This document shows, one piece after another, positions 30,006-39,707 of a stretch of 50,249 bases of DNA (positions within the stretch are counted from its first letter, which is position 1; each line of letters opens with the position of its first letter). The notes under the pieces were generated by a model. The model made no database searches and had not been told where the DNA came from. It saw only the letters and a list, made by a program, of their open reading frames with translations. Origin of the DNA: Psychrobacter urativorans (lineage in GTDB: Bacteria > Pseudomonadota > Gammaproteobacteria > Pseudomonadales > Moraxellaceae); the NCBI RefSeq assembly GCF_904846675.1, contig NZ_CAJHBT010000021.1, positions 1 to 50,249 on the forward strand, written 5' to 3'. The translations under genes were made by a program, and so were the position numbers.

Positions 30006-30392
30006 TTATAAGCAATTAGGCGGCTTTGGTAGTCCAGCAAGGCGATTTACATGGCGCGCAACCAATCCAGTATTGAACAACTGCTGGAGTTTTTGGTTGC
30101 TAATATCCTGCTCCGGCAAAGTTTGTTGTAGCCATTTAATGAGTGGACGGGTAGCCGGCGCGTGATTGAATTTGGTAAAAAAAATACGCACTTGTTGCAA
30201 AACCTCTAAATGCTCAGAACTCAGATTAACATCAAGGGTATCAGCAAGTTGTTGAGCAACATCCGGCGTCCAAATAGTATGGTCACACAGGTGACCGTCT
30301 TGGTCTAATGCAATAATGTTGGCACTTGTAGTGGAAGGCCCGGTAGCAGAGGTGATAGTAGGCTTAGAATAAGTCATATTAGAAGTACTCAT
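30006..30392 (-). CDS. tusE: TusE, sulfur-transfer protein (DsrC family)
   Basis: TusE accepts persulfide sulfur from TusD and passes it to MnmA for 2-thiolation of wobble uridine. The 128-residue protein has a DsrC fold C-terminal to a Thr/Ser-rich 25-residue extension. It ends in GLPKPPNCL with the essential penultimate Cys127. LDQDGHLCD and FFTKFNHAPATRPLIK are family-typical. Its ATG overlaps the tusB stop by four bases (ATGA), so the two are translationally coupled. It is the last gene of tusDCBE. Confidence 0.93.
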   Translation of the reverse strand: MSTSNMTYSKPTITSATGPSTTSANIIALDQDGHLCDHTIWTPDVAQQLADTLDVNLSSEHLEVLQQVRIFFTKFNHAPATRPLIKWLQQTLPEQDISNQKLQQLFNTGLVARHVNRLAGLPKPPNCL

Positions 30393-30718
30393 AAGGCAAT
30401 AGTTACCACTTTATCAAAGCTAGTATCTTGAGTTAGCTTAACCCATTCGCCATCAGTTAAAAGAGCCGTTAACTTAGCATTGAGTTTTAGTTGTGATGTG
30501 GTAGTTGTACTAAGCTGGGCAACATCTTCGGCTAGGGCATAAATACCAGTGATACCTTCTATGTCAGCGTCGCCCAAATAAGCATTGAGCCAATCAACAA
30601 AAGCAACGGTCGCGCCTAGTAATAATATGCTGTCACCGGCCCGCCATGTTAACGCCAGCTCATTGGTGCTGCGTCTGAGCGTATCCATAGTGCTATGTAT
30701 TTGATATAAAGTTGCCAT
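30389..30718 (-). CDS. tusB: TusB (DsrH family), subunit of the TusBCD sulfur relay
   Basis: This 109-residue DsrH-like protein starts with MATLYQIHST and has LALTWRAGDSILLLGATVAF and IYALAEDVAQL, as expected for TusB. In the TusBCD hexamer TusB is structural and TusD carries the reactive Cys. ATG 30718 is chosen over an in-frame TTG at 30730. The gene is preceded by a 130-base spacer after tusC, in which nothing else is seen, and overlaps tusE by 4 bases. Confidence 0.82.
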   Translation of the reverse strand: MATLYQIHSTMDTLRRSTNELALTWRAGDSILLLGATVAFVDWLNAYLGDADIEGITGIYALAEDVAQLSTTTTSQLKLNAKLTALLTDGEWVKLTQDTSFDKVVTIAL

Positions 30719-30848
30719 AAAGGTGTCCAATTGGTTGCGGTACTCAAGTGAGCATTTAATCTAACTGTAGATAAATCAAAGTAAAACTTATACCTGATTT
30801 TTATAAAGATTTTAAGCAGGGTTAGCTGTTAGGATTAATGATAGGAAA

Positions 30849-31172
30849 CTAAAAAATTAAGATTTGCTCAAAGTCTTGGGCGTTAACCATTTCTGGGATA
30901 AGCATTAATTGCGTGGCTAAATCATTTGGCAGCATACCCGTCAGCCAACCACTAAAGACATCATCTGGTAGCCAAGCGGCTGGCATGTCATATAATTCGA
31001 GCGATTGAATCATGCCATGCAGACGAGACTTAGGTTGCATTAATAGCCCAAAAACAGGCGCATCTAAATAAAGTTGTACCTCATGACCAAAGGTCGCTAG
31101 GGTTAAGGCCAGTGCACAGCCTTCATAACTTGCCATTTCGCTGTCAGTGCGTAGCTGAATCAGTAATTTCAT
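30849..31172 (-). CDS. tusC: TusC (DsrF family), subunit of the TusBCD sulfur relay
   Basis: This 107-residue DsrE/DsrF-like protein begins MKLLIQLRTDSEMASYEGCALALTLA. It contains LYLDAPVFGLL and the SLELYDMPAAWLP segment expected for TusC. Its role in TusBCD is structural. ATG 31172 with AAGGA 8-12 bases upstream is preferred over the in-frame TTG at 31196. Its position between tusD and tusB supports the assignment, as the sequence itself is weakly conserved. Confidence 0.82.
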   Translation of the reverse strand: MKLLIQLRTDSEMASYEGCALALTLATFGHEVQLYLDAPVFGLLMQPKSRLHGMIQSLELYDMPAAWLPDDVFSGWLTGMLPNDLATQLMLIPEMVNAQDFEQILIF

Positions 31173-31222
31173 TGTTAGTCCTTCGATTATTATCAATGCA
31201 ATTGCGCTTAACTTGACTATTC

Positions 31223-31666
31223 TCAGAACTGTATTAAACGGCAGTTGCCTTGCATCATCATCGCAAGCTCACTTAAGCCGACTAACTGGAATTCTGTGGC
31301 GATATTGTCGCTATGCAGCTGATGGCGTGCGCTATTATCCGTATCGCTGATACCGCGACTGAGTGCCGTGCTCACGCAAACTGGTAGCGGCAGCTGATAT
31401 TGCCCGGCAAGTGCTTGCCATTCTTGCGTTAAATTGACTTGGTCAGCGGACTGCCAACGTAATCGATTGGCAGTATGGGCCGCATCGGCATAGAAGAAAA
31501 TATTTAAAGGCTGTTTAATATTTTCTGAGCTTTCAAGATTTTTATCAGCATTGTCACTGTCATCATTGCTGGTTTGTGCAAGTAAGGCACGAGTGTAACG
31601 TAGCGCTAAATGAGCAAGTGGATGGCTAGGATCTTTAGTAATCAATAGTAGCGGGGGGAAGGTCAT
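31223..31666 (-). CDS. tusD: TusD (DsrE family), sulfurtransferase subunit
   Basis: This 147-residue DsrE-like protein receives persulfide from TusA and passes it on to TusE. The active Cys lies in LPLPVCVSTALSRGI. N-terminal LLLITKDPSHPLAHLALRY and FFYADAAHTANRL match the family, and FQLVGLSELAMMMQ is in the C-terminal part. A 20-residue Asp/Asn/Ser-rich loop (near residues 34-53) is an insertion relative to E. coli TusD. It heads the minus-strand order tusD-tusC-tusB-tusE. Confidence 0.9.
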   Translation of the reverse strand: MTFPPLLLITKDPSHPLAHLALRYTRALLAQTSNDDSDNADKNLESSENIKQPLNIFFYADAAHTANRLRWQSADQVNLTQEWQALAGQYQLPLPVCVSTALSRGISDTDNSARHQLHSDNIATEFQLVGLSELAMMMQGNCRLIQF

Positions 31667-31785
31667 AAGTGTGGTATCACAAGTTATCGTACGTATATGA
31701 AGTTATTATCCTATTATGGCAAAAATTAACGCTAACGCAAAGGTCAGTCTATTTATTGACATCAAATCCGCACTAATAAAAAAGT

Positions 31786-31822
31786 AAATAAGCCATCACT
31801 CTAAAAGAGCAACGGCTTATTT
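31786..31822. terminator. Terminator after the CurA-like reductase gene
   Basis: AAATAAGCC (31786-31794) pairs with GGCTTATTT (31814-31822). A-rich and T-rich flanks on both sides (TTTACTTTTTT on the minus strand) let it end the minus-strand gene finishing at 31879. Confidence 0.65.
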
Positions 31823-31878
31823 ATAAAAAATAGTCTATACATGCATAATAACTACATGCTCAAATGGATTTTCGTAGT

Positions 31879-32937
31879 TTATTTTTCATTGTCTTCCCCA
31901 TCACAGCCTTCTGTATCCCCAACTTTAACCATTTGCTTACCGATATTATCACCTTCAAACAAGCCGATAAAGGCCGAAGGAATATTGTCAAAGCCTTCAA
32001 TTAGGTTTTCTTTATAGACCATTTTTCCATCGTTATACCATTTGCCGATTTGTTTTTTGGCCGCGTCAAACTCATCTTTAAAGTCGTAGACGACAAAACC
32101 TTCCATACGCGCACTTTTTTTGGTTAAAGTGTGCATAGGGCGAGGGCCCTGTGGCGCTTCCCCTTTGTTATAATCAGCAATTTGACCACAAATTGCGATA
32201 CGGGCATGCTCATTAATATTAGCAAAAACGGCATCGAACAACTCACCGCCGACATTATCAAAGAATACATCAACGCCGTTTGGACACGCTTCTTTTATGG
32301 CCGCTTCCATGTCATCAGTTTCTTTATAATTAATGCCTTTATCAAGACCTAAATCGTTTTCTAAATAATCAATTTTCTTAGGAGAGCCCGCAATACCAAT
32401 AACTTTGCAGCCTTTAATGCGAGCGATTTGAGAGGCGATACTACCGACTGATCCTGCGGCACCTGATACGACAACAGTTTCCCCTTGTTTAGGTTGGCCA
32501 ATTTTTAACATACCAAAATAAGCAGCCAATCCTGTGACTCCAAGCATACTGACAGCGGTGGAGATTGGGGCAAGGTCGGGGTCTACCTTTTCAAGGTCAT
32601 CTGCGCTAACGCTTTGGTATTTTTTCCACGCAAAACGACCGTGCACAATATCGCCTTTTTTAAAATCATCATTATCGCTGTCGATAACTTGCGCGACCGT
32701 TCTGCTGGTGATAGCTTCGTTGAGCTTAAACTTTTTACCGGCATTATCGCTATCGCCTTTGTCCATAAAGCCGCGCATGCCGGGGTCGACCGACACATAA
32801 ATACTTTTGAGTAATACTTCGCCATCTTTGCAGGTAGGCATATCGATATCATTAAACTTGAAGGTGTCTTTTGTCACCGCACCTTCAGGGTGTTTGGCCA
32901 GTACGATTTCTTGGTTTTGTTGTTTTGAATGATTCAT
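31879..32937 (-). CDS. NADP-dependent oxidoreductase of the CurA / leukotriene B4 dehydrogenase type (MDR family)
   Basis: This 352-residue zinc-independent medium-chain reductase reduces carbon-carbon double bonds of enones with NADPH; relatives are E. coli CurA (YncB) and prostaglandin reductases. It has YVSVDPGMRGFMD near residue 50, VSGAAGSVGSIASQIARIKG (nucleotide-binding loop), and FDNVGGELFD. An N-terminal Gln/Lys-rich start and an acidic C-terminal tail are visible. AAGGATATTAAA supports the ATG at 32937. An IS30 element ends only 33 bases upstream, so the native promoter has been displaced or lies in that short stretch. Confidence 0.9.
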   Translation of the reverse strand: MNHSKQQNQEIVLAKHPEGAVTKDTFKFNDIDMPTCKDGEVLLKSIYVSVDPGMRGFMDKGDSDNAGKKFKLNEAITSRTVAQVIDSDNDDFKKGDIVHGRFAWKKYQSVSADDLEKVDPDLAPISTAVSMLGVTGLAAYFGMLKIGQPKQGETVVVSGAAGSVGSIASQIARIKGCKVIGIAGSPKKIDYLENDLGLDKGINYKETDDMEAAIKEACPNGVDVFFDNVGGELFDAVFANINEHARIAICGQIADYNKGEAPQGPRPMHTLTKKSARMEGFVVYDFKDEFDAAKKQIGKWYNDGKMVYKENLIEGFDNIPSAFIGLFEGDNIGKQMVKVGDTEGCDGEDNEK

Positions 32938-32970
32938 TTTAATATCCTTTTTTTATATTATTTAATTTCT

Positions 32971-34022
32971 TAGATTAACACACCAAGTGCAACGCTAAAT
33001 GATGTCATAGAAAACCTGATTCGGTGTTTTGAATCCCAGTCGTTTTCTTGGTCTGTTATTCAATCTGTCTTCAATATCTTGTACTTCATTATTAGATACT
33101 TGTCTAAAGTCACAGCCTTTAGGCAAGTACTCTCTGATCAAACCATTGGTATTCTCATTTGTTCCTCTCTGCCATGAGGCGTAGGTATCAGCAAAGTAGA
33201 ACAGGCTAAAGAGGGTTTGTTTAATCTCTTTATTATCAGCGAACTCTTTGCCATTATCAGAGGTAATCGTTTTAACTTGCAGTCTGATAGGTGTCAGTAG
33301 ATCTATCATAGCCTCTGCTACTAAGTGCGCCGTTTTCTTGGTCACCCGTCTCATTTTAACCAAGCCTGTTCTTCGTTCTACTAGCGTCACGATAGCTTGT
33401 TTGTGGTTTTGACCAATAATGGTATCGGCTTCCCAATCACCGATTCGCGAACGGTCTTCTACCACTTGAGGACGGTTGTGAATAGAGACTCGGTCATTGA
33501 TGTGTCCACGAGTCTCGTTAGTAAGTCTTTGCCGATAAGGTTTGGCTTTGCGTCTTAAATGCTGCCATAGTCCGCCACCTTGTCTCTTATCTGTCCAGAG
33601 GTAACGATAGATGCTCATATGGCTAATACCACCATGGACGCCTGCTATTTGTTCAGGACTCCAGTTCTCTTCAAGTTTGTCTGTGACCCAGCCCCAAACC
33701 TCTGACATGATAGTGTAAGCGTTATTTGCTCGCCGTGCTGTCGCTTGCTCATTTGCAAACTGTGCCCGATAACCTCGCTGACTTTGATTACGTCTAATTT
33801 CTCTGGATATGGTACTCGGGCTTCTGTTTAATTTATCGGCTATAAATTTAGTACTGTGTTTTGCCCCTTTAAGAGCATAAATCTGATATCGTTCACCTAG
33901 GCTTAGATGTGTATAGCTCATGGTTGCAATCTCACTTTGGCGGTGGATAGAAACTTTGATGCTAGCGCATCTAGGTCTTTTTTTCACCTGCTCTTTGAAA
34001 TTGCACTTCATTTGTTAATCTA
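32971..34022 (-). mobile_element. IS30-family insertion sequence, element 1 (1052 bp)
   Basis: The terminal inverted repeats begin TAGATTAACA (32971-32980) and TGTTAATCTA (34013-34022), with a further matched AGTGCAA inside each end. One transposase gene lies inside. It has the same length as element 2 at 45279-46330 and the same orientation. No clear target duplication can be read at this copy. It lies in the spacer between the CurA-like gene and the amidohydrolase gene. Confidence 0.88.
32995..33921 (-). CDS. IS30-family transposase, element 1
   Basis: This 308-residue transposase starts with the IS30-typical MSYTHLSLGERYQIYALKGA. An HTH domain (IADKLNRSPSTISREIRRN) leads to the DDE catalytic core: DWEADTIIGQNHKQA, TSDNGKEFA, and the ENTNGLIREY region with the Glu. 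It appears full length and intact. ATG 33921 is chosen; the frame extends 30 codons further upstream to the element end, and a related upstream sequence is seen in element 2, but the family start argues for the internal ATG. It is clearly related to, but visibly diverged from, the transposase of element 2. Confidence 0.92.
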   Translation of the reverse strand: MSYTHLSLGERYQIYALKGAKHSTKFIADKLNRSPSTISREIRRNQSQRGYRAQFANEQATARRANNAYTIMSEVWGWVTDKLEENWSPEQIAGVHGGISHMSIYRYLWTDKRQGGGLWQHLRRKAKPYRQRLTNETRGHINDRVSIHNRPQVVEDRSRIGDWEADTIIGQNHKQAIVTLVERRTGLVKMRRVTKKTAHLVAEAMIDLLTPIRLQVKTITSDNGKEFADNKEIKQTLFSLFYFADTYASWQRGTNENTNGLIREYLPKGCDFRQVSNNEVQDIEDRLNNRPRKRLGFKTPNQVFYDII

Positions 34023-34081
34023 AGTTTTTTATTAAACTGTGAGTTTTGCTGAATAGCTTTCTTTAGAGCTTTAGTTGTTTA

Positions 34082-35320
34082 TTAGCAAACTAATTTGCCT
34101 TTATAATAAACAGCTTCGCGTTTTGGCAAACGTGCCACAGCCTCAGCTGAACAGGATGCTTTAACCAGTATAAAATCAGCATCTGCCCCTACCCATGGCC
34201 ATACTTGTTTGCCTTGATCATCCAAAGGTAAGGGTTGATCAGTGATCATTTTCAACGCACGATTCAAACGATATTCGTCAGTCCAGCCGTAGAGTTGCGC
34301 GCATAGATTGGCTTTTTGCAGCATATCGCCTGAACCAAATGGCGAGAAGTTATCCATGATATTGTCAGTGCCCGCTCTGACGTTGACCTTGTGTTTTATC
34401 AAGGTTGGAATAGGCAATGCGTTCTGACCTATCGGGATGCTGGACACGATACCAATACCATATTCTGCAAACTGATCTGCTATATGTTCAAGTTCATTTT
34501 GTGGCAGCATGGCGAGCGCATAAGCATGAGTGATAAAGGTTTTACCTTGCAAGATTGGGCTCTCTTTGACGCGCTGTATCATGTGTTCCATCACCGCCTT
34601 ACCAGAAGGCAGGTCTTCATGAAGATGAATGTCGACGCCTTTATCATAATCTAAAGCAATATCAAACATGATATCCAGAGATTTTTTCATGTCGCCGTCT
34701 ACGATTGTGGGATCCAGACCGCCAATAAAGTCGATATCTATTTGCGCCGCTTCTCTTAATAGGCCCTCGGACTGTGAGTAAAGAATGCCATGTTGCGGAA
34801 AGGCGGCAATTTCCCATGTGAAGCTGTCTTTATAATTGTCTAATGCTAACAGTAGGTGCTCTAAGCTTTTCAGGCCACTGACCGGATCAACGTTACAATG
34901 ACAACGCGCAAAAGTAGAGCCATAGCTTTGCAGTAGTTGTATGCTTGCTTCTGCCCTTTGCTGAGAATCGGGAAGGAGTTTTGGAATCAGCTCCTCCTCC
35001 AGTCGAATCATATTCTTTATGTCACCCGTCCAAGGAGCGGCATGCCAATCGCCACCGTAATAGGTTTTATCAATATGTACATGCATATCCTGAAAAGTCG
35101 GTAACATTAGTAAGCCATTAGCCTCGACTATTTTTACATTTTGAGCACTATTTTCAGTGCTGTTTTTTAGCTGTCCTTTGGCATTAATAGCTTTGATTTT
35201 TCCATTAGTAATATGGATATCAAAGAACGCTGTTTCTGTGGCAACGATCTGTTTATTGCTATCACGTACGAAACCTGTCTCTAATCTGACATTGCGTAGT
35301 AAAAGTTCTTGATTGCTCAT
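34082..35320 (-). CDS. Cytosine deaminase-like amidohydrolase
   Basis: This 412-residue metal-dependent amidohydrolase of the CodA/N-acyl-D-amino-acid-deaminase type has metal-binding motifs DMHVHIDKTYYGG (near residue 77), DIHLHEDLPSG, FITHAYALAM and RAGTDNIMDNFSPFG. Such enzymes deaminate cytosine, isoguanine, creatinine or related imino compounds; the exact substrate cannot be told. TGGAC precedes the ATG at 35320. There is no adjacent codB-like permease. The IS30 element 1 ends 59 bases past its stop. Confidence 0.85.
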   Translation of the reverse strand: MSNQELLLRNVRLETGFVRDSNKQIVATETAFFDIHITNGKIKAINAKGQLKNSTENSAQNVKIVEANGLLMLPTFQDMHVHIDKTYYGGDWHAAPWTGDIKNMIRLEEELIPKLLPDSQQRAEASIQLLQSYGSTFARCHCNVDPVSGLKSLEHLLLALDNYKDSFTWEIAAFPQHGILYSQSEGLLREAAQIDIDFIGGLDPTIVDGDMKKSLDIMFDIALDYDKGVDIHLHEDLPSGKAVMEHMIQRVKESPILQGKTFITHAYALAMLPQNELEHIADQFAEYGIGIVSSIPIGQNALPIPTLIKHKVNVRAGTDNIMDNFSPFGSGDMLQKANLCAQLYGWTDEYRLNRALKMITDQPLPLDDQGKQVWPWVGADADFILVKASCSAEAVARLPKREAVYYKGKLVC

Positions 35321-35566
35321 TAAAATGTCCAGTTTTGATTGATTGTATTTATAATAGGAATGAGCGTTTGTTTGTTTAACCTAAATTGTATCGGTAATAT
35401 AAGCCATTAGGATTGACAATATGTGTAGATTGAGTAGGGTTATGTTTACGGTTATTGTGGATTGACGCACTGTAGCCACCTCATCATAAAAATATAAAAG
35501 AGATATAAATAATATCGCAAGGTTCAGGTAGCCTATTTGTTCCATGCTGCAAGGAGTTTTATCGCT

Positions 35567-38458
35567 ATGTCGCCAGTTATGCCGTCATCCGTCACGCTAG
35601 CTACCATGCTTAACAGTGGCAGCTATCAATCAAATCATCAGCCAAGCTATCAACCTACGCCCGCACAGCTACAGGTTTTACAAATCGCTAGTGAGTTTGC
35701 CTATCAGATTTGGGAGAGTCGGACGATTTCGTGCCAGACGTTTTTGCGCAGCTATCCATTAATGCAAACTTTAACTCGCCAGCAAATCGATGACCTTATT
35801 CAAGACTATACTTTGGATGAAAACTATCAATCTGCTGATGAAGCTCAAGTAATGAGTGGTCTGCGGCATCTACGTATGCTGCTTATGATGCGCTGGATTT
35901 GGCAAGATGCGTTGGGCGTTATTGAGCTTGAGCAATTAACTGACGAGCTGTCTGAGTTTGCTGGTGGTTGTATTTTATTTGCTAAAGACTATACCTACCA
36001 GCATCTGGTTAGCCAATATGGGCAACCGACTTTTATTGATGACAAAGGCACTCAGCACATCGATGATATGGCGATTATGGCGATGGGCAAGCTTGGCGCT
36101 CATGAGCTTAATTTATCTAGTGATATAGATCTGATATTTGTCCATCAAGCGCGTGGACAGACTGATGGTGATAAGGCTAAAGGAGCGCGAAGTATTGATA
36201 ATAAACGCTTTATGACCCGTCTCGGTCAAGGTATTATCAAGCTGCTCGATAACAATACCGCTGATGGCTTTGTGTTTCGAGTTGATATGCGCTTGCGTCC
36301 GTGGGGTGATGGTAGCGATTTGGCCATTCATTTGTCGGCATTACAAAAGTATTTTGCCAATCACGGACGGGCTTGGGAACGCTTTGCGTGGTTAAAAGCG
36401 CGAGTCGTTGGGCAGATTGCTCAGCCATTTTATGATGAATTACAGGCATTGATTAAGCCATTTGTGTTTCGCTATTATGTTGACTATAGTGCCTTTGCAG
36501 CCCTGCGTGAGATGAAATCACTGATTCAAAATCAAGTGGCACAGCGTGAAGACTTAGATAATATCAAGCTTGGAGCGGGCGGCATTCGTGATATTGAATT
36601 TATTGTGCAAGCCTTTCAGCTGATTTATGGTGGACGACATCCACAGTTGCAGGTCAAGTCTTGTTTGCATGCTATGGTAGCCTTGTGTGAAATTGGCTAT
36701 TTAAAACGTCCTACTTATGAAGTGTTGCAAGCGGCTTATCGGTTTTTGCGCCGGCTTGAGCATGCCATTCAAGCAATTAACGATCAACAGACTCAGCGCT
36801 TGCCGCACGATCCCTTTTGGCAGCATAATTTAGCGATTACACTGGGCTTTGGGAATTGGGAGAGGTTATTAACAACACTCAATTGCCATCGAGATAATGT
36901 AAATATACCATTTGAGCGCATGGTAACCGAAAGACAAGTACCTGCCCAAGACGATACCACGCTTGAGCCGACTAATATTGATGCTCAAATCGCACAATTA
37001 GATACGGTGTTGACTGGGGACAGTCGGGCGCAACTACAGATTTTTTGGCAATCAAAAATGGTGGCAAATCTAAGTGATGAAGCCAGAACCCGCTTAGATG
37101 ACGCTTATCCGGTGATATTACATGCGCTACTTGAACACCAAGAGCAACAACAGTTGGCCAATACCGCATTGCCGCGTCTTATTGCCTTGCTTGAGGCCAT
37201 TTGTCGCCGTTCGATTTATCTGGTCATGATTGCAGAGAACCCCAATGCGACCGTTGAGCTGATTCCGATGTTATCTGCCAGTCCTTGGATTGCCAATGAG
37301 CTGGCACGTTACCCTGTGCTTCTCGATAATTTCTTGCAGCAGCGCTATCGTTATCTACCGGACAAACCTGAGCTACATGATATTTTGCGTCAGCAGCTAT
37401 TACGGGTTGAGCCGGAGGATGAAGAGGAGCTGCTCAGTGTTCTAAGATTATTTAAAAAGAACCAAGTATTGGCGGTAGCTGCTAGTGACGTATTGGCTGA
37501 ACGCCCGATTATGAAAGTATCTGATTCCCTAACTTATATTGCAGCGGTCGTATTAGAAGCGGCACTTGAGCGGTCTTTTGCCGAGTTGGTCAAGCGTTAT
37601 GGTTATCCCATCGCTCAAGATGGCGATCCGGTCACTGAGGCTGATTGCGGCTTTGCGATTATCGGTTATGGCAAACTTGGCGGGCTTGAATTATCTTATT
37701 CCTCTGATTTGGATTTGGTGTTTTTACATAAGATTAAAGAGCAGGGTATGACTACTGGTGAAAAATCAGTCAGCGGCATGAAGTTTGCTGCGCGCCTTGC
37801 TCAAAAGCTCATGACTTATTTGAATACCCAAACTCGTGATGGTCGCGCTTATGAGGTTGATATGCGTCTGCGACCATCGGGAAATGCTGGCATGATGGTG
37901 GTTTCTTGCCACGCTTTTGAGACTTATCAGCTCGATAAAGCATGGTCATGGGAGCATCAAGCACTGGTACGAGCGCGGGCCATTTGTGGTGATAGGCGTG
38001 TGACCACCCGTTTTTGTGATATCCGCCGCACGGTTTTGGCATTGCCGCGCACCATTGAACAAGTGCGAATGGAGGTGACCAGTATGCGTATTAAGATGCA
38101 AAAGCATCTGGGCAGCAGCCAACGAAAGCAGCAAGCCGGCAGGTTCCATCTAAAACAAGACGCTGGCGGAATTGTTGATATTGAATTTTTAGCACAATTT
38201 GCAGTGCTGGCTTATTCACATGACTATCCGAGTCTTACCAAATGGAGCGATAACGTCCGCATTTTTGAGGAGATGGCGCTGCTTGGTATTTGGGAGGTGC
38301 AAGTCTGTCAGGATTTGTCCGACGCTTATTTACGAGTACGGGCGGCGACTCATCAATTGGCATTGGCTGAGCAGTCATTATTAGTGGATGAGGCACTCTG
38401 GCAAGAAACACGGGCGCTCGTACAAGCGCAGTGGCAGCATCTGATGGGTGTAGAATAA
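35567..38458 (+). CDS. glnE: GlnE, bifunctional glutamine synthetase adenylyltransferase/adenylyl-removing enzyme
   Basis: GlnE adds and removes AMP on a Tyr of glutamine synthetase in response to PII status. The 963-residue protein has two nucleotidyltransferase domains. The N-terminal one (deadenylylation) carries ELNLSSDIDLIFVH near residue 185, and the C-terminal one (adenylylation) GGLELSYSSDLDLVFLH near 710. Each is followed by a helical GlnD-type domain (GAGGIRDIEFIVQAFQ and DAGGIVDIEFLAQF). ATG 35567, ten bases after AAGGAG, is preferred to an in-frame TTG at 35537. Confidence 0.95.
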   Translation: MSPVMPSSVTLATMLNSGSYQSNHQPSYQPTPAQLQVLQIASEFAYQIWESRTISCQTFLRSYPLMQTLTRQQIDDLIQDYTLDENYQSADEAQVMSGLRHLRMLLMMRWIWQDALGVIELEQLTDELSEFAGGCILFAKDYTYQHLVSQYGQPTFIDDKGTQHIDDMAIMAMGKLGAHELNLSSDIDLIFVHQARGQTDGDKAKGARSIDNKRFMTRLGQGIIKLLDNNTADGFVFRVDMRLRPWGDGSDLAIHLSALQKYFANHGRAWERFAWLKARVVGQIAQPFYDELQALIKPFVFRYYVDYSAFAALREMKSLIQNQVAQREDLDNIKLGAGGIRDIEFIVQAFQLIYGGRHPQLQVKSCLHAMVALCEIGYLKRPTYEVLQAAYRFLRRLEHAIQAINDQQTQRLPHDPFWQHNLAITLGFGNWERLLTTLNCHRDNVNIPFERMVTERQVPAQDDTTLEPTNIDAQIAQLDTVLTGDSRAQLQIFWQSKMVANLSDEARTRLDDAYPVILHALLEHQEQQQLANTALPRLIALLEAICRRSIYLVMIAENPNATVELIPMLSASPWIANELARYPVLLDNFLQQRYRYLPDKPELHDILRQQLLRVEPEDEEELLSVLRLFKKNQVLAVAASDVLAERPIMKVSDSLTYIAAVVLEAALERSFAELVKRYGYPIAQDGDPVTEADCGFAIIGYGKLGGLELSYSSDLDLVFLHKIKEQGMTTGEKSVSGMKFAARLAQKLMTYLNTQTRDGRAYEVDMRLRPSGNAGMMVVSCHAFETYQLDKAWSWEHQALVRARAICGDRRVTTRFCDIRRTVLALPRTIEQVRMEVTSMRIKMQKHLGSSQRKQQAGRFHLKQDAGGIVDIEFLAQFAVLAYSHDYPSLTKWSDNVRIFEEMALLGIWEVQVCQDLSDAYLRVRAATHQLALAEQSLLVDEALWQETRALVQAQWQHLMGVE

Positions 38459-38580
38459 GGCAAATCTAATTAATTAGAGGTGGTTTTAATATAAATTAGC
38501 CTGCCTAAAAGTAAAAAGATTGATATAAATAAAAGCCATCTAACATAAAACTAAAAGATATCATTTACCCTCGCTGCCAG

Positions 38581-38589
38581 TGATATAAT
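38581..38589 (+). promoter_or_regulatory. Candidate extended -10 promoter of ilvE
   Basis: TGATATAAT is a perfect extended -10 element (TGnTATAAT) about 150 bases before ilvE. The -35 region 17 bases upstream is poor (TCATTT), which is typical of extended -10 promoters. Confidence 0.4.
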
Positions 38590-38738
38590 CATCTACTCAC
38601 CATAGAAATGACAGAAAATAAATGGTTCAAGACCGATTATGTGACGTCTATATTTAACATTATGGTGCAACAATACAAATTTAATTAACTTACTCAACAA
38701 AAAAAGTTAGGCGTCAGCGCTAGCATAAGGAATATCGA

Positions 38739-39668
38739 ATGAATATGGCAACACAAGACGGCAAGCTTTGGATGAATGGCGTAATGGTAGATCAGCCAGA
38801 TGCCAAAGTTCACGTATTGACCCACAGTCTGCATTACGGCATGGCAGTATTTGAAGGCGTACGTGCCTATCAAACTGCTGATAAGCGTACCGCAATTTTC
38901 CGTTTAAAGGACCATACTGAACGTCTGCTAGGTTCTGCTTTTATTTTTCAAATGGAAGTGCCTTTTGATGCCGCGACCCTTGAGCAAGCGCATAAAGATG
39001 TGGTTAAGCAGAACAACCTAGAAGAAGCCTATATTCGCCCGCTGATATGGATTGGCGCAGAAAAGCTTGGCCTGTCTGCCCATGATAATAGTGTCAATGC
39101 GATGGTTGCGGCATGGCATTGGGGTACTTATTTGGGTGAAGAAGGTATTCGAAATGGTATCCGGGTAAAAACGTCCTCTTATTCTCATCATTTACCTAAC
39201 GTCACGATGTGTAAGGCCAAAGCTTCAAGTAATTACCCGGTGTCTATTATGGCCAATCGAGAAGTAACTCGTAATGGCTATGATGAAGCGATCATGATGG
39301 ATTCACAAGGCTATGTCTGTCAGGGTTCAGGCGAGAATTTATTCTTAGTTAAAAATGGTGAGCTACATACGCCAGATTTAGCAGGCGGCGCATTGGACGG
39401 TATTACTCGTCGCACGATTATCCAGTTTGCTGAAGATTTGGGCATTAAAGTCACTGAGCGCCGTATGACTCGTGATGAGTTTTATTTGGCCGATGAAATA
39501 TTTATGACCGGTACGGCTGCTGAAGTGACACCTATCCGTGAATATGATGACCGAAAAATCGGTAATGGTGGCCGCGGTGAAATGACCGAAAAATTACAAA
39601 GCTTATATTTCGATGTGGTACATGGTCGCAATGAGAAATATATGGATTGGTTAAGCTTTATCGACTAA
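38739..39668 (+). CDS. ilvE: IlvE, branched-chain amino acid aminotransferase
   Basis: IlvE makes leucine, isoleucine and valine from their keto acids with glutamate as donor. The 309-residue class IV PLP enzyme shows THSLHYGMAVFEGVRAY near residues 28-44 and the PLP-binding Lys161 in CKAKASSNYP. GSGENLFLVKNGELHTPD and FMTGTAAEVTPI bind the cofactor phosphate region. AAGGA lies 8 bases before the ATG at 38739. A terminator follows at 39708-39747. It shares the leucine pathway with leuA at 19.2 kb. Confidence 0.95.
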   Translation: MNMATQDGKLWMNGVMVDQPDAKVHVLTHSLHYGMAVFEGVRAYQTADKRTAIFRLKDHTERLLGSAFIFQMEVPFDAATLEQAHKDVVKQNNLEEAYIRPLIWIGAEKLGLSAHDNSVNAMVAAWHWGTYLGEEGIRNGIRVKTSSYSHHLPNVTMCKAKASSNYPVSIMANREVTRNGYDEAIMMDSQGYVCQGSGENLFLVKNGELHTPDLAGGALDGITRRTIIQFAEDLGIKVTERRMTRDEFYLADEIFMTGTAAEVTPIREYDDRKIGNGGRGEMTEKLQSLYFDVVHGRNEKYMDWLSFID

Positions 39669-39707
39669 TTATTGTTTATAAAGCAATTCGTGCATAATTT
39701 AGTATGA

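Noticed and set aside
33922..34011. Thirty extra N-terminal codons for the IS30 transposases
   Set aside because: The upstream frame is open in both elements, but the IS30 family starts at MSYTHLSL; the upstream similarity probably reflects shared element DNA.
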